Shown in pieces: positions 7,940 to 15,965 of a DNA stretch of 64,000 nucleotides. Position 1 is the first letter of the stretch. Each line of letters begins with the position of its first letter. The position numbers and the translations under genes were made by a program. Under the pieces are notes generated by a model. The model worked only from the letters and a program-made list of their open reading frames with translations. It searched no databases and was not told the origin of the DNA. The stretch is from Gracilimonas halophila (GTDB taxonomy: Bacteria; Bacteroidota; Rhodothermia; Balneolales; Balneolaceae): contig NZ_JBHULI010000002.1 of the NCBI RefSeq assembly GCF_042684365.1, forward strand, positions 186,001-250,000, in the 5' to 3' direction.

Positions 7940-9134
7940 TCACTGTAGATGTAATAATTAATTTTGGTCTTAATTCTTGTGAGGCTGATTGATTATGAAG
8001 TAAAGTAGAGCGCAGCACTCCAGAGCCTGATCGAAGCCCAACTAAAATTTCAGTGGTGCTCTCTCCTCCAAAAAATAAGTTATTAATATAGGGAGTGATA
8101 TTAGCCTCATAGTAAGGACTATCGCTGTTTTTGGGAGCGAAAAAATCGGGCCCGGTGATCTGATAATCATACACTTCATCTGATTCCGCGCGGAGATTGA
8201 CTGTAAGCGCATTAACTGATGGCCTTACATGGTTTGCCGGTAATGAATTAGACAGCTCTTGATCTGCCTCATAAACAACAAGGTCAACAGATAATAAATT
8301 AGCTCCTTTGTAGTCCTGCTCTAACTCTTGCATTGGCAGATTGATCCTCATCATTTGCTCAAGTGTAGAATAAACCGGGGTAATTGAAGGGTCACCAATA
8401 TTGGAATTAGTTCTTTCTAAAAAATATCCCTGGCTGGACATTCCCAGGTTCACGGTGTCATCTTCTGCATCAACAAGAGTAAAATTTGAATTGCCGACAT
8501 CTACTGCAGAGATCTTATTGGCACTATTATCTGGTACAATGGCTAAACCGAAGAACTCATACCGGTAAAGAGAATCAACATTATCATTCTCATTGTTGAT
8601 GTAGCTGGCATATTTGTCTCTCCAGTAATCTGAGAGTTCTACTGAAAACCTTTTCTCGTCTCCAACTACAAAACTGCCTATCGATTGGGATTCATCATAG
8701 CTGACAGGTGAATTCACAAATTGTGAATTACCTCGCCAAAGTGAGTTGATCTCATATAAAGTGAATGAGGCTTGAGAAGTTGTGTCGCCATAAACAATGG
8801 CACTATCAAGCTGAACTTCAAGGTTGAGGGTAAAGTTATTACCGTCAATATTTGAAGCATTAGTGTAAAGGTTTGGCTTCACCAACCCGGTGGCTTTTAC
8901 ATCACCAAAAACCTGATCTGAATAAAGCCCGATATTGAATACGGATATGTTTCCGGAAAAGGCTTCAAAAGATTCAGCAGTGATATCATCAAGATACAGA
9001 GTATCTATTTTAATGGTTGGTTCGTTAACGAAGCCACTACCTACATTTCCAGGATCCTCACAGCCGTTAAAAAATAAAATTAGGGTAAATAGTGAAATGT
9101 ATAAGGAAAAAAGACCCTTATTTGTATTGGTCAT
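7932..9134 (-). CDS. Lipoprotein, DUF4270-like
   Basis: About 400 aa with a lipobox (LFFNGCEDPG), so a lipid-anchored envelope protein. The body starts with the GNVGSGFV and ITAESFEAFSGNISVFNIGLYSD pattern, has many Asn/Asp-rich beta strands and ends in RPKLIITSTVNE. This is like Bacteroidota lipoproteins of the DUF4270 type, but I cannot confirm it by eye. Start: TTG 9137 or ATG 9134; I choose the ATG. Overlap with the barrel gene downstream suggests a functional pair. Confidence 0.7.
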   Translation of the reverse strand: MTNTNKGLFSLYISLFTLILFFNGCEDPGNVGSGFVNEPTIKIDTLYLDDITAESFEAFSGNISVFNIGLYSDQVFGDVKATGLVKPNLYTNASNIDGNNFTLNLEVQLDSAIVYGDTTSQASFTLYEINSLWRGNSQFVNSPVSYDESQSIGSFVVGDEKRFSVELSDYWRDKYASYINNENDNVDSLYRYEFFGLAIVPDNSANKISAVDVGNSNFTLVDAEDDTVNLGMSSQGYFLERTNSNIGDPSITPVYSTLEQMMRINLPMQELEQDYKGANLLSVDLVVYEADQELSNSLPANHVRPSVNALTVNLRAESDEVYDYQITGPDFFAPKNSDSPYYEANITPYINNLFFGGESTTEILVGLRSGSGVLRSTLLHNQSASQELRPKLIITSTVNE

Positions 9135-9169
9135 CAAAGGTAAATTTAAAATGTTCTCTATCTGTTATT

Positions 9170-9973
9170 CTATTCAACGTCAGAAATGGTCCGGTAATAT
9201 TCGGCAAATTTATCTGAAACATCCTCGGGAGAACCCTGAATTTTTTCGGGTTTGATCCCCAGTTCTTTGAAGATGTCATCAAACTCATCTTTAAGGTAAT
9301 TTCCGGTAACCACATGGTCACTATACTTTAGACCTAATTTTAGAAGATCAACTTTGCCCTCTTCTGTAAGATTGTCGATATCTGTATCGGCCGGAAGACC
9401 AAGAAGCTCCAATACTCTCGCTGAATCAGAATCGCCCTCATTGATCGGGTGATGAAGATTATAAACGATCTTTGTGTTCTTGAAGATCTTCTCGTCCTTA
9501 TACAGTGTTCTTACTAAAAGGGGAGTTAAACCAGCAGGCCAGTCATGACAATGTATGATGTCCGGTTCCCAGCCGAGCTTAATAACTGTTTCAAGTACGC
9601 CTTTATTGTAGAAAGCCAGGCGCTCATCGTTATCCTCGTAAAATTCTTCTGAATCGGGTTTTCTGAAAAGCCCTTTTCTCTTGAAGTAAGTATCATTATC
9701 CAAAAAGTAAACCTGGAGTTTAGCATTTGGTATACTTGCTACTTTAATTTTCATGGTTTCCACTTTCTCACCTACTTCAACCTCAATGCCTGAAAGCCGG
9801 ATCACTTCATGGAGCCGGTTTCTTCTGTCATTGATGGTTCCGTATTTGGGAAGCAGGATTCGAATTTCAAACCCCTTGTCTTGTAGTGAAGCAGGCAAAA
9901 ACCTAAGTAGATCGGCGGTATAGGTCATGCGTGCAAAAGGAGAAATTTCAGCAGCAACGTAAAGAATTTTCAT
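9170..9973 (-). CDS. Half-length glycogen/starch synthase (GT5 N-domain)
   Basis: A 267-aa protein equal to only the N-terminal half of a GT5 glycogen synthase: MKILYVAAEISPFA, the strand IRILLPKYGTINDRRNRLHEVIRLSG, LQVYFLDNDTYF, DNDERLAFYNKGVLE and PDIIHCHDWPAGL. The KxGG glucosyl-nucleotide motif expected after ISPFA is replaced by RMTYTADLL, and the C-terminal GT1 domain is absent. Short versions like this occur in many Bacteroidota. It lies in a minus-strand run with ComA, malQ and glgB, so it belongs to glycogen metabolism, but it may not be an active transferase alone. Confidence 0.85.
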   Translation of the reverse strand: MKILYVAAEISPFARMTYTADLLRFLPASLQDKGFEIRILLPKYGTINDRRNRLHEVIRLSGIEVEVGEKVETMKIKVASIPNAKLQVYFLDNDTYFKRKGLFRKPDSEEFYEDNDERLAFYNKGVLETVIKLGWEPDIIHCHDWPAGLTPLLVRTLYKDEKIFKNTKIVYNLHHPINEGDSDSARVLELLGLPADTDIDNLTEEGKVDLLKLGLKYSDHVVTGNYLKDEFDDIFKELGIKPEKIQGSPEDVSDKFAEYYRTISDVE

Positions 9974-9992
9974 AAATATATACTCTCAGTGA

Positions 9993-10814
9993 TTACTCTT
10001 TGTTCGAGATTGTATTAGTGTCTTTCATAACATTATTAAGATCCTCATCGTCATCCAATGAGTAAAAGTCTAACAGGGTGTCGCCCCTTAAACCTAGTCG
10101 TAAAGTCTCTAAAGATATGACATCGGCAGGAACAATATTTCCAAGGTTCACATTACTCCCAAATTTCCGGATGAACCACACTTGTTGTTCTTTCTGCGGG
10201 GCTTCAAAAATCAGCTTGTCTTGTGGTATCTGATCGGTAATTTCTTCAATTAAGCCTGAACGAACTTCACCGTTAGGTCTGAACACGCCAACAGTGCCAC
10301 TTTCGCGGGCTTCACAGATCACTTTTTGAGATCCGGCTTTCAATTCATTTTCAATGATCTTAACCCATTTGTATGGAGGAATGATGTCATTGGGGTTTTT
10401 ACTGCCTACTTCTGAATAGACATAAAATTCCTGACTTAACTCTTTTATTATGGCCTGTTTTCTATCATCAGAAAGCCAGATAGTACCATTTGAAACCTCG
10501 ACATGCTCAATACCATAATTCTTCATCAGCTCCACGTAAGCATCAAGCTGGTCCCTTAATACATAGGCTTCAAACAAAGTACCGCCAAAGTAAACCGGAA
10601 TACCTGCATTATGGTAAACTGCAATTTTCTCTTCAAGATTTTGAGTCACATAGGAAGTACCCCATCCTAACTTAACTACATCAAAGTAGTTAGAACTGGA
10701 TTCAACGAAATCTTCTGCTTGCCGTACGCTATATCCTTTATCTAAAGCAAGAGTGAGACCTTCATTACGGGGTTTTTCAGTCCGCTTAGGTAAGTGATTG
10801 AGTGTAAATGCCAT
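9993..10814 (-). CDS. comA: Phosphosulfolactate synthase (ComA family)
   Basis: Family known for adding sulfite to phosphoenolpyruvate to make phosphosulfolactate, the first step of one route to coenzyme M and sulfolactate. The TIM-barrel motifs are visible: TLALDKGYS, YFDVVKLGWGTSYV, VYFGGTLFEAY, EHVEVSNGTIWLSDD, YSEVGSKNPND, VICEARESGTVGVF and LIFEAPQKEQQVWFI. Length (273 aa) is typical. It sits between the glycogen synthase half and malQ, with 19 bases to the former. No comB or comC is nearby. In this phylum the product could feed sulfonate lipids or a sulfolactate osmolyte; that is inference. Confidence 0.88.
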   Translation of the reverse strand: MAFTLNHLPKRTEKPRNEGLTLALDKGYSVRQAEDFVESSSNYFDVVKLGWGTSYVTQNLEEKIAVYHNAGIPVYFGGTLFEAYVLRDQLDAYVELMKNYGIEHVEVSNGTIWLSDDRKQAIIKELSQEFYVYSEVGSKNPNDIIPPYKWVKIIENELKAGSQKVICEARESGTVGVFRPNGEVRSGLIEEITDQIPQDKLIFEAPQKEQQVWFIRKFGSNVNLGNIVPADVISLETLRLGLRGDTLLDFYSLDDDEDLNNVMKDTNTISNKE

Positions 10815-10887
10815 ATTTATTAGTTAAAATATCTAAGCCTTGAATATACAAAAACACGTTCTGTATATGAAATCAGGCATTTTATAG

Positions 10888-12393
10888 TTAGGTATTTCTC
10901 TTAATCTGTCTGTTACTGAGTTCTATAAGTTCGCAAATGTGACCTTCTTCAATACTTTGCAACATCTCTTCAGTATATCTCCAAAGCCAATTATTAGAAG
11001 AAGTTCCTGGAATATTCATTCTGTGCCGGCCGTCCAAACCCATAAAATCTTGCAGTGGGAATATAGCCTGATCTGCTACCGAAAGCATCCCTAAACGAAT
11101 AAACTCCCAATGAATATTTTCTCCATTTGAACGCGTGTATGAGCGAGCACGATGTCGCTCGGTTTCACTGGCTGAATTATACCACCCAAGAGTTGTGTCG
11201 TTATCGTGAGTTCCTGAGTAAGCAACGCTGTTCTGAGAGTAATTATGGGGCAGGAAACTATTGGTTGAGTCAGAATCGAAAGCAAACTGGAGGATCTTCA
11301 TGCCGGGGAAGTTGTATTTGTCTCGAAGCTTTTCGACACCTTCGGTTATATAACCAAGATCTTCAGCAATAATGGGAAGTTCTCCACATTGTTCCAAAAT
11401 AGTATCGAATAGTTTTTCTCCGGGAGCTTTGACCCAGCGGCCTTTTTCGGCTGTTTCTTCTGTAGCTTTGACTTCCCAGTATTCATCAAAACCACGAAAG
11501 TGATCTACCCGAATAGCATCAAAGGCTTCAAACATATGTTTAAATCGATCAACCCACCAAGAAAATCCATCTTTCTGAAGTGCATCCCATTTATAATGGG
11601 GGTTGCCCCAAAGTTGACCTGTACTACTGAAATAATCAGGAGGGACTCCCGCCACTAGCTCCCGGTTACCGTTTTCATCAATTTCAAAATACTCCGGGTT
11701 TGCCCAAACATCAGCGCTGTTGTGATCCACAAAAATGGGAATATCTCCTATAACACGAATGCCCCTGTTGTTAGCGTATTTTTTTAATTCAACCCACTGG
11801 TTATTAAACTCGAATTGTAGCCAAGATTGAAATTTGATCTGCTCACTAAATTTCTCCCTATACGCTTTCAGTACTTTCGGCTTTCGTTTCACAATATCCT
11901 GATCCCAGGTATTCCATGGCTTTTTATTATAATGGAGGGAGCAGGCCATAAACAATGAAAAATCATCCAGCCAATGTTTGTTTTGAGCAGTGAAAGCTAA
12001 ATAAGCTTCTTTTTCCTCGGGAGTCATTTTTTTAAAAAAACGATCGCAGGCAATCTGGTATACTTTATCCTTATTTTTAAAAGAAGCGTCATAATCAGCA
12101 ACTGTATTTGAAGGCAACTGAATACTTTCGATCTCTGTTTCAGTTAACAGTCCTTTTTTGTTTAGGATATCCGGGCTGATCAAATAAATATTCCCTGCAA
12201 AAGCTGAATAGCTGGCATAGGGTGAGTGTCCAAATCCTGTTGGGGTAAGGGGCAATACCTGCCAAATCGTTTGGTTTGTACGTTCTAAAAAATCTATGAA
12301 TTGTCGTGCTTCAAACCCGAAATCCCCCATTCCATATTTTCCAGGAAATGATGTTGGATGAATCAAGGTGCCGCTTGAGCGTGGAAACCTCAT
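10888..12393 (-). CDS. malQ: 4-alpha-glucanotransferase MalQ (GH77)
   Basis: Moves alpha-1,4-glucan segments during maltodextrin and glycogen turnover. All GH77 landmarks are present: PRSSGTLIHPTSFPG, WQVLPLTPTGFGHSPYASYSAFAGN, VIGDIPIFV, nucleophile Asp-297 in AIRVDHFRG, acid/base Glu-344 in IIAEDLG, and Asp-397 in SGTHDNDT. At 501 aa it is the short bacterial form without extra N-terminal domains. It ends the glgB-malQ pair, whose genes are 7 bases apart. Confidence 0.96.
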   Translation of the reverse strand: MRFPRSSGTLIHPTSFPGKYGMGDFGFEARQFIDFLERTNQTIWQVLPLTPTGFGHSPYASYSAFAGNIYLISPDILNKKGLLTETEIESIQLPSNTVADYDASFKNKDKVYQIACDRFFKKMTPEEKEAYLAFTAQNKHWLDDFSLFMACSLHYNKKPWNTWDQDIVKRKPKVLKAYREKFSEQIKFQSWLQFEFNNQWVELKKYANNRGIRVIGDIPIFVDHNSADVWANPEYFEIDENGNRELVAGVPPDYFSSTGQLWGNPHYKWDALQKDGFSWWVDRFKHMFEAFDAIRVDHFRGFDEYWEVKATEETAEKGRWVKAPGEKLFDTILEQCGELPIIAEDLGYITEGVEKLRDKYNFPGMKILQFAFDSDSTNSFLPHNYSQNSVAYSGTHDNDTTLGWYNSASETERHRARSYTRSNGENIHWEFIRLGMLSVADQAIFPLQDFMGLDGRHRMNIPGTSSNNWLWRYTEEMLQSIEEGHICELIELSNRQIKRNT

Positions 12394-12400
12394 CTACAAC

Positions 12401-14608
12401 CTAACTCTTTGGTTTTAAAATTAAACCTGCCAATGGGGGCACTGTTATTGCAATATTTGCTTTCTGGCCATGCCACTCACCCCATTCCGCATGAATTTCA
12501 CTGTCGCCGGCATTACTGCCGCCATAGAATTCAGAGTCGCTGTTCATTAATACTTCATATTCGCCGGCGTGGGGAACACCTACCTTATATCCATAATGTA
12601 CAGTTGGCGTGAAGTTCAATATCACTACCACAAAATCTTCAGGATTCTTTGCCCGCCGGATAAATGAGATAATGCTATTATCAGCATCACTCACATCGAT
12701 CCATTCAAAGCCGCGCCAATCAGAATCCAATTCATGAAGGGCATTTTCCTTTTTATTCAATCCATTTAAGTCTTTAAGCAGCAATTGGAGTCCCTGGTGC
12801 TTTTCCCATTCAAGTAGATGCCAATCTAAAGACCGCGACTCACTCCACTCCGACCATTGCCCAAACTCTGAACCCATGAACAATAAATTTTTTCCGGGAT
12901 GGGCATACATATAAAGGTAAAGAAGGCGTAGGTTCGCAAACTTCTGCCAGTCATCGCCCGGCATTTTAGAGAGCATGGATTGCTTCATATGCACCACTTC
13001 ATCATGGGAAAATGGAAGGGTGAATTGTTCTGAAAAAGCATAGATCAAAGAAAAGGTAAGCTGATCCTGATGGTATTTTCGAAAAAGAGGATCTTTCTCA
13101 ATATAGGTAAGGGTATCATTCATCCAGCCCATGTTCCATTTAAAGTCGAAGCCGAGTCCGCCTGTTTCTGTTGGACGGGAAACGCCTCCCCATGAAGTAG
13201 ATTCTTCAGCAAAAGTAATGACTCCCGGAAAATGATGATGAACAGAATCATTAAAGGCTCTTAAAAAATCAATGGCTTCGATGTTTTCCCTTCCCCCATA
13301 TTTGTTGGGAACCCATTCTCCCTCGTCACGAGAATAATCCAGGTAAAGCATGGATGCCACGGCATCAACACGAAGCCCATCAACATGGAATTTATCACAC
13401 CAATAAATAGCGTTGGAGATCAGGAAGTTTCTAACCTCTGTTCTTCCGTAATTAAAAATGCATGTGCCCCAATCTTTATGTTCTCCTTTACGGGGGTCAT
13501 CATGTTCAAAAAGGCCGGTTCCGTCAAAGCGACGAAGGCCATGATCATCTTTGGCAAAATGGGCGGGAACCCAATCTATGATCACTCCAATGTCGGCTTG
13601 GTGACATTTATCCACAAAATACATGAAGTCTTCTGGGGTGCCGAAGCGACTTGTAGGAGCAAAATAACCGGTGATCTGATACCCCCAGGAAGGGTCGTAG
13701 GGATGCTCCGCAATTGGCATAAGTTCAACATGAGTGTAGCCAAGGTCTTTAAGGTAGGGCACCAGCTGGTCCGCTGTTTCCCTAAAATTCAAAAACCCGG
13801 GATCCTCCCCTACTTTACGACGCCAGGAACCTAAATGCATTTCATAAATGGAAATAGGCTGGTCAAAAGCTTGTTTATCCTGACGAGACTTCATCCATTT
13901 TTTATCATTCCATTTATAGTCTTCAATATTGGTTACGATGGAAGCGGTGCCGGGGCGAAGTTCTGAATAGGTCGCAAATGGGTCTGCTTTTTTGAGCGGG
14001 GGATCTTGTGCAGGAGTTTTGATCTCATATTTATAATGATCACCGTCGGTGACATGCGGGATAAAAATCTCCCAGATACCCTGATCATGAAATTTTCGCA
14101 TTCGATGAACCCGGCCATCCCACCCATTAAACTCTCCAATTACACTTACACGGGTTGCGCTGGGTGCCGTTACAACAAAATGGGTCCCTTTTACTCCTTC
14201 AATTTCCCACTGATGCGCGCCCATAAATTCATAGGCCTGATGGTGGTTTCCTTCTCCCCAAAGCTGGAGGTCAAAATCACTTATCAGGGATTTGAAACGG
14301 TATGCATCGGTAACGGTGAATTTTTTTCCTTTATGAGGGACGATCTCAAGATCATATTCAAAGCGATTTTTACGTCTGGAAAAGACTCTTTCAAATAGTC
14401 CATCTGAAGATACCGGCTCCAGCTCATATTTCTTCTTGTTGACAACCGCCGTTACCGACTTAGCTTCCGGCCGAAACGCACGCAGCACTAATTTTGATTT
14501 ACCATCTATCTTAATTTCATGCAGCCCTAAAACCGAAAAAGGATCACCATGTGATCCGTCTGAAATGGAATCAATTATTTTTTTTGAAAGTGTGAAATTC
14601 ATCACCAT
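12401..14608 (-). CDS. glgB: 1,4-alpha-glucan branching enzyme GlgB
   Basis: Cuts alpha-1,4 chains and rejoins them as alpha-1,6 branches of glycogen. At 735 aa it has the N1 module (about 5-115), CBM48 (about 130-225), the GH13 barrel with nucleophile Asp-415 in GLRVDAVASMLYLDY, acid/base Glu-468 in TFAEEST, and the third Asp in FSHDEVVH. A C-terminal beta domain ends LAGLILKPKS. The start may be ATG 14608 or ATG 14602. First gene of the minus-strand glgB-malQ pair; comA and the half synthase follow. Confidence 0.96.
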   Translation of the reverse strand: MVMNFTLSKKIIDSISDGSHGDPFSVLGLHEIKIDGKSKLVLRAFRPEAKSVTAVVNKKKYELEPVSSDGLFERVFSRRKNRFEYDLEIVPHKGKKFTVTDAYRFKSLISDFDLQLWGEGNHHQAYEFMGAHQWEIEGVKGTHFVVTAPSATRVSVIGEFNGWDGRVHRMRKFHDQGIWEIFIPHVTDGDHYKYEIKTPAQDPPLKKADPFATYSELRPGTASIVTNIEDYKWNDKKWMKSRQDKQAFDQPISIYEMHLGSWRRKVGEDPGFLNFRETADQLVPYLKDLGYTHVELMPIAEHPYDPSWGYQITGYFAPTSRFGTPEDFMYFVDKCHQADIGVIIDWVPAHFAKDDHGLRRFDGTGLFEHDDPRKGEHKDWGTCIFNYGRTEVRNFLISNAIYWCDKFHVDGLRVDAVASMLYLDYSRDEGEWVPNKYGGRENIEAIDFLRAFNDSVHHHFPGVITFAEESTSWGGVSRPTETGGLGFDFKWNMGWMNDTLTYIEKDPLFRKYHQDQLTFSLIYAFSEQFTLPFSHDEVVHMKQSMLSKMPGDDWQKFANLRLLYLYMYAHPGKNLLFMGSEFGQWSEWSESRSLDWHLLEWEKHQGLQLLLKDLNGLNKKENALHELDSDWRGFEWIDVSDADNSIISFIRRAKNPEDFVVVILNFTPTVHYGYKVGVPHAGEYEVLMNSDSEFYGGSNAGDSEIHAEWGEWHGQKANIAITVPPLAGLILKPKS

Positions 14609-14651
14609 TGTTGGATTTGAAAGGGCAATAAAGATACTAAAAGTTTAGGAA

Positions 14652-14685
14652 ATGTATGTGTTCATTTAATGTATGTGTTCATTTA
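14652..14685. repeat. Perfect tandem 17-bp repeat in divergent promoter region
   Basis: ATGTATGTGTTCATTTA occurs twice back to back (14652-14668 and 14669-14685). It lies between glgB (reading left) and the LolC/E-like gene (reading right). It could be a paired protein-binding site or a recent slippage duplication. Confidence 0.8.
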
Positions 14686-14722
14686 AAGTGCTTTCGATTA
14701 CACTATTCTATATTTTGAGCGT

Positions 14723-15949
14723 ATGAAAAATTCCGGATTTATTGCACGGCGGTATCTTTTTTCACGAAAACATATATCGCTGATATCAACTCTTACATTT
14801 ATCAGTATCACCGGCATTACCATTGGTACGGCTTTGCTTATAGTGGTTCTATCAGTTTTTAATGGTTTTTTTGATGTGATAAAAAGCTTCCTTCTTTCAT
14901 ATGACCCTGATATTAGGATTGAAGCCTCCGGGATGAAGACCTTCGCTCAGAATGAGCAGATCATGGAGCAAATAGAATCACTTCCTGAAGTACGTATTAT
15001 CTCTCCTTATGTTGAAGGGAAGGCTCTATTCGCTCTTGATGGAGTTCAGAATGAAGTTGTAGAAGTCAAGGGTGTGCAACGTGACGTATTCTTCCAGCTG
15101 GTAGATATTGAGGAAAGTGTTACCACCGGTGTTTTCGATATTTCGGTGCGGGACCGAACCCCTGGCATTATCGTGCATGAAGATCTAAAGAATAAGTTAC
15201 GGCTCGAAGTTGGTGACGAGATTGCTCTTTTGAGTGCAGCCGGAATGAAAAATGCCCTCACCCAGATCACTGTCCCTCAAACATATCGGTTTGATGTGCG
15301 AGGAGCTTATTTTTTGCAGCAGATAGCCGGTGGCCAGAAAGTTTTTGTGGATATTGAAGCAGCTAAGAGATTATTCCGGGCTCGAAATGAGATCACCGGA
15401 ATAGACATTAAGCTTCATGATAATGAGGATGCTGAGGAGGTTAAAGAGGAACTTACGGCGATGTTGGGTTTGGACTATGAGATCTCAACGTGGTATGACC
15501 TTCAAAAACCATTATATGATGTTATGTACCTTGAAAAATGGGGTTCCTTTGTAGTGCTGATCCTGATCGTGATCGTAGCTGTACTTAACATAATCGGGTC
15601 GTTAACAATGATCGTCATACAAAAACAGCGCGATATTGGGATTTTGATGTCAATGGGATATAGCAAAAAAGGGATCAAAACCATTTTCAGAAAACAAGGA
15701 TTATATATAGGGTTGATCGGGTGTGGAATAGGAGGGGCTTTAGGGCTGTTATTGAGTTGGGCCCAGATGAAATTTGGTATGGTCAAGCTTTCTTCTGCTT
15801 TTATAATTGATGCTTACCCCGTTCAAATAAGCCCAATTGATGTGTCCATTATTTTGGCGGCCAGCTTATTGCTTTGTGTTTTGGCAAGTTGGTATCCTGC
15901 CCATCGAGCAGCGCAGGTACAACCCGCAGATGCAGTAAGATATGAGTAA
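14723..15949 (+). CDS. LolC/LolE-family lipoprotein-releasing permease
   Basis: A 408-aa ABC permease of the FtsX/MacB fold. One TM segment (about 20-45, ISTLTFISITGITIGTALLIVVLSVFNGF) is followed by a periplasmic domain (about 50-265) and three TM segments in the C-terminal FtsX domain. It ends PADAVRYE, the usual finish of this family. Start FIARRYLFSRKH matches LolC/E. It would pass lipoproteins from the inner membrane to LolA. The ATPase partner LolD is not adjacent. Confidence 0.88.
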   Translation: MKNSGFIARRYLFSRKHISLISTLTFISITGITIGTALLIVVLSVFNGFFDVIKSFLLSYDPDIRIEASGMKTFAQNEQIMEQIESLPEVRIISPYVEGKALFALDGVQNEVVEVKGVQRDVFFQLVDIEESVTTGVFDISVRDRTPGIIVHEDLKNKLRLEVGDEIALLSAAGMKNALTQITVPQTYRFDVRGAYFLQQIAGGQKVFVDIEAAKRLFRARNEITGIDIKLHDNEDAEEVKEELTAMLGLDYEISTWYDLQKPLYDVMYLEKWGSFVVLILIVIVAVLNIIGSLTMIVIQKQRDIGILMSMGYSKKGIKTIFRKQGLYIGLIGCGIGGALGLLLSWAQMKFGMVKLSSAFIIDAYPVQISPIDVSIILAASLLLCVLASWYPAHRAAQVQPADAVRYE

Positions 15950-15965
15950 GAAATTTCTTACTCAT
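15942..15965. other. 24-bp perfect palindrome over two convergent stop codons
   Basis: ATGAGTAAGAAA followed by its exact reverse complement. The TAA of the LolC/E-like gene and the TAA of the Mur ligase gene on the other strand both lie in it, so each protein ends in Glu coded by the arm. No T-run follows, so a terminator role is possible but not shown. Confidence 0.7.

Noticed and set aside
9135..9142. TACCTTTG (minus strand) as promoter for the DUF4270-like gene
   Set aside because: It directly abuts the start codon, so a transcript from it would begin inside the gene.
13385..13834. 149-aa ORF on the + strand
   Set aside because: Fully antisense to the conserved barrel of glgB; a codon-bias shadow.
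14006..14398. 130-aa ORF antisense to the N-terminal part of glgB
   Set aside because: No start signal or family match; overlaps the CBM48 coding region.
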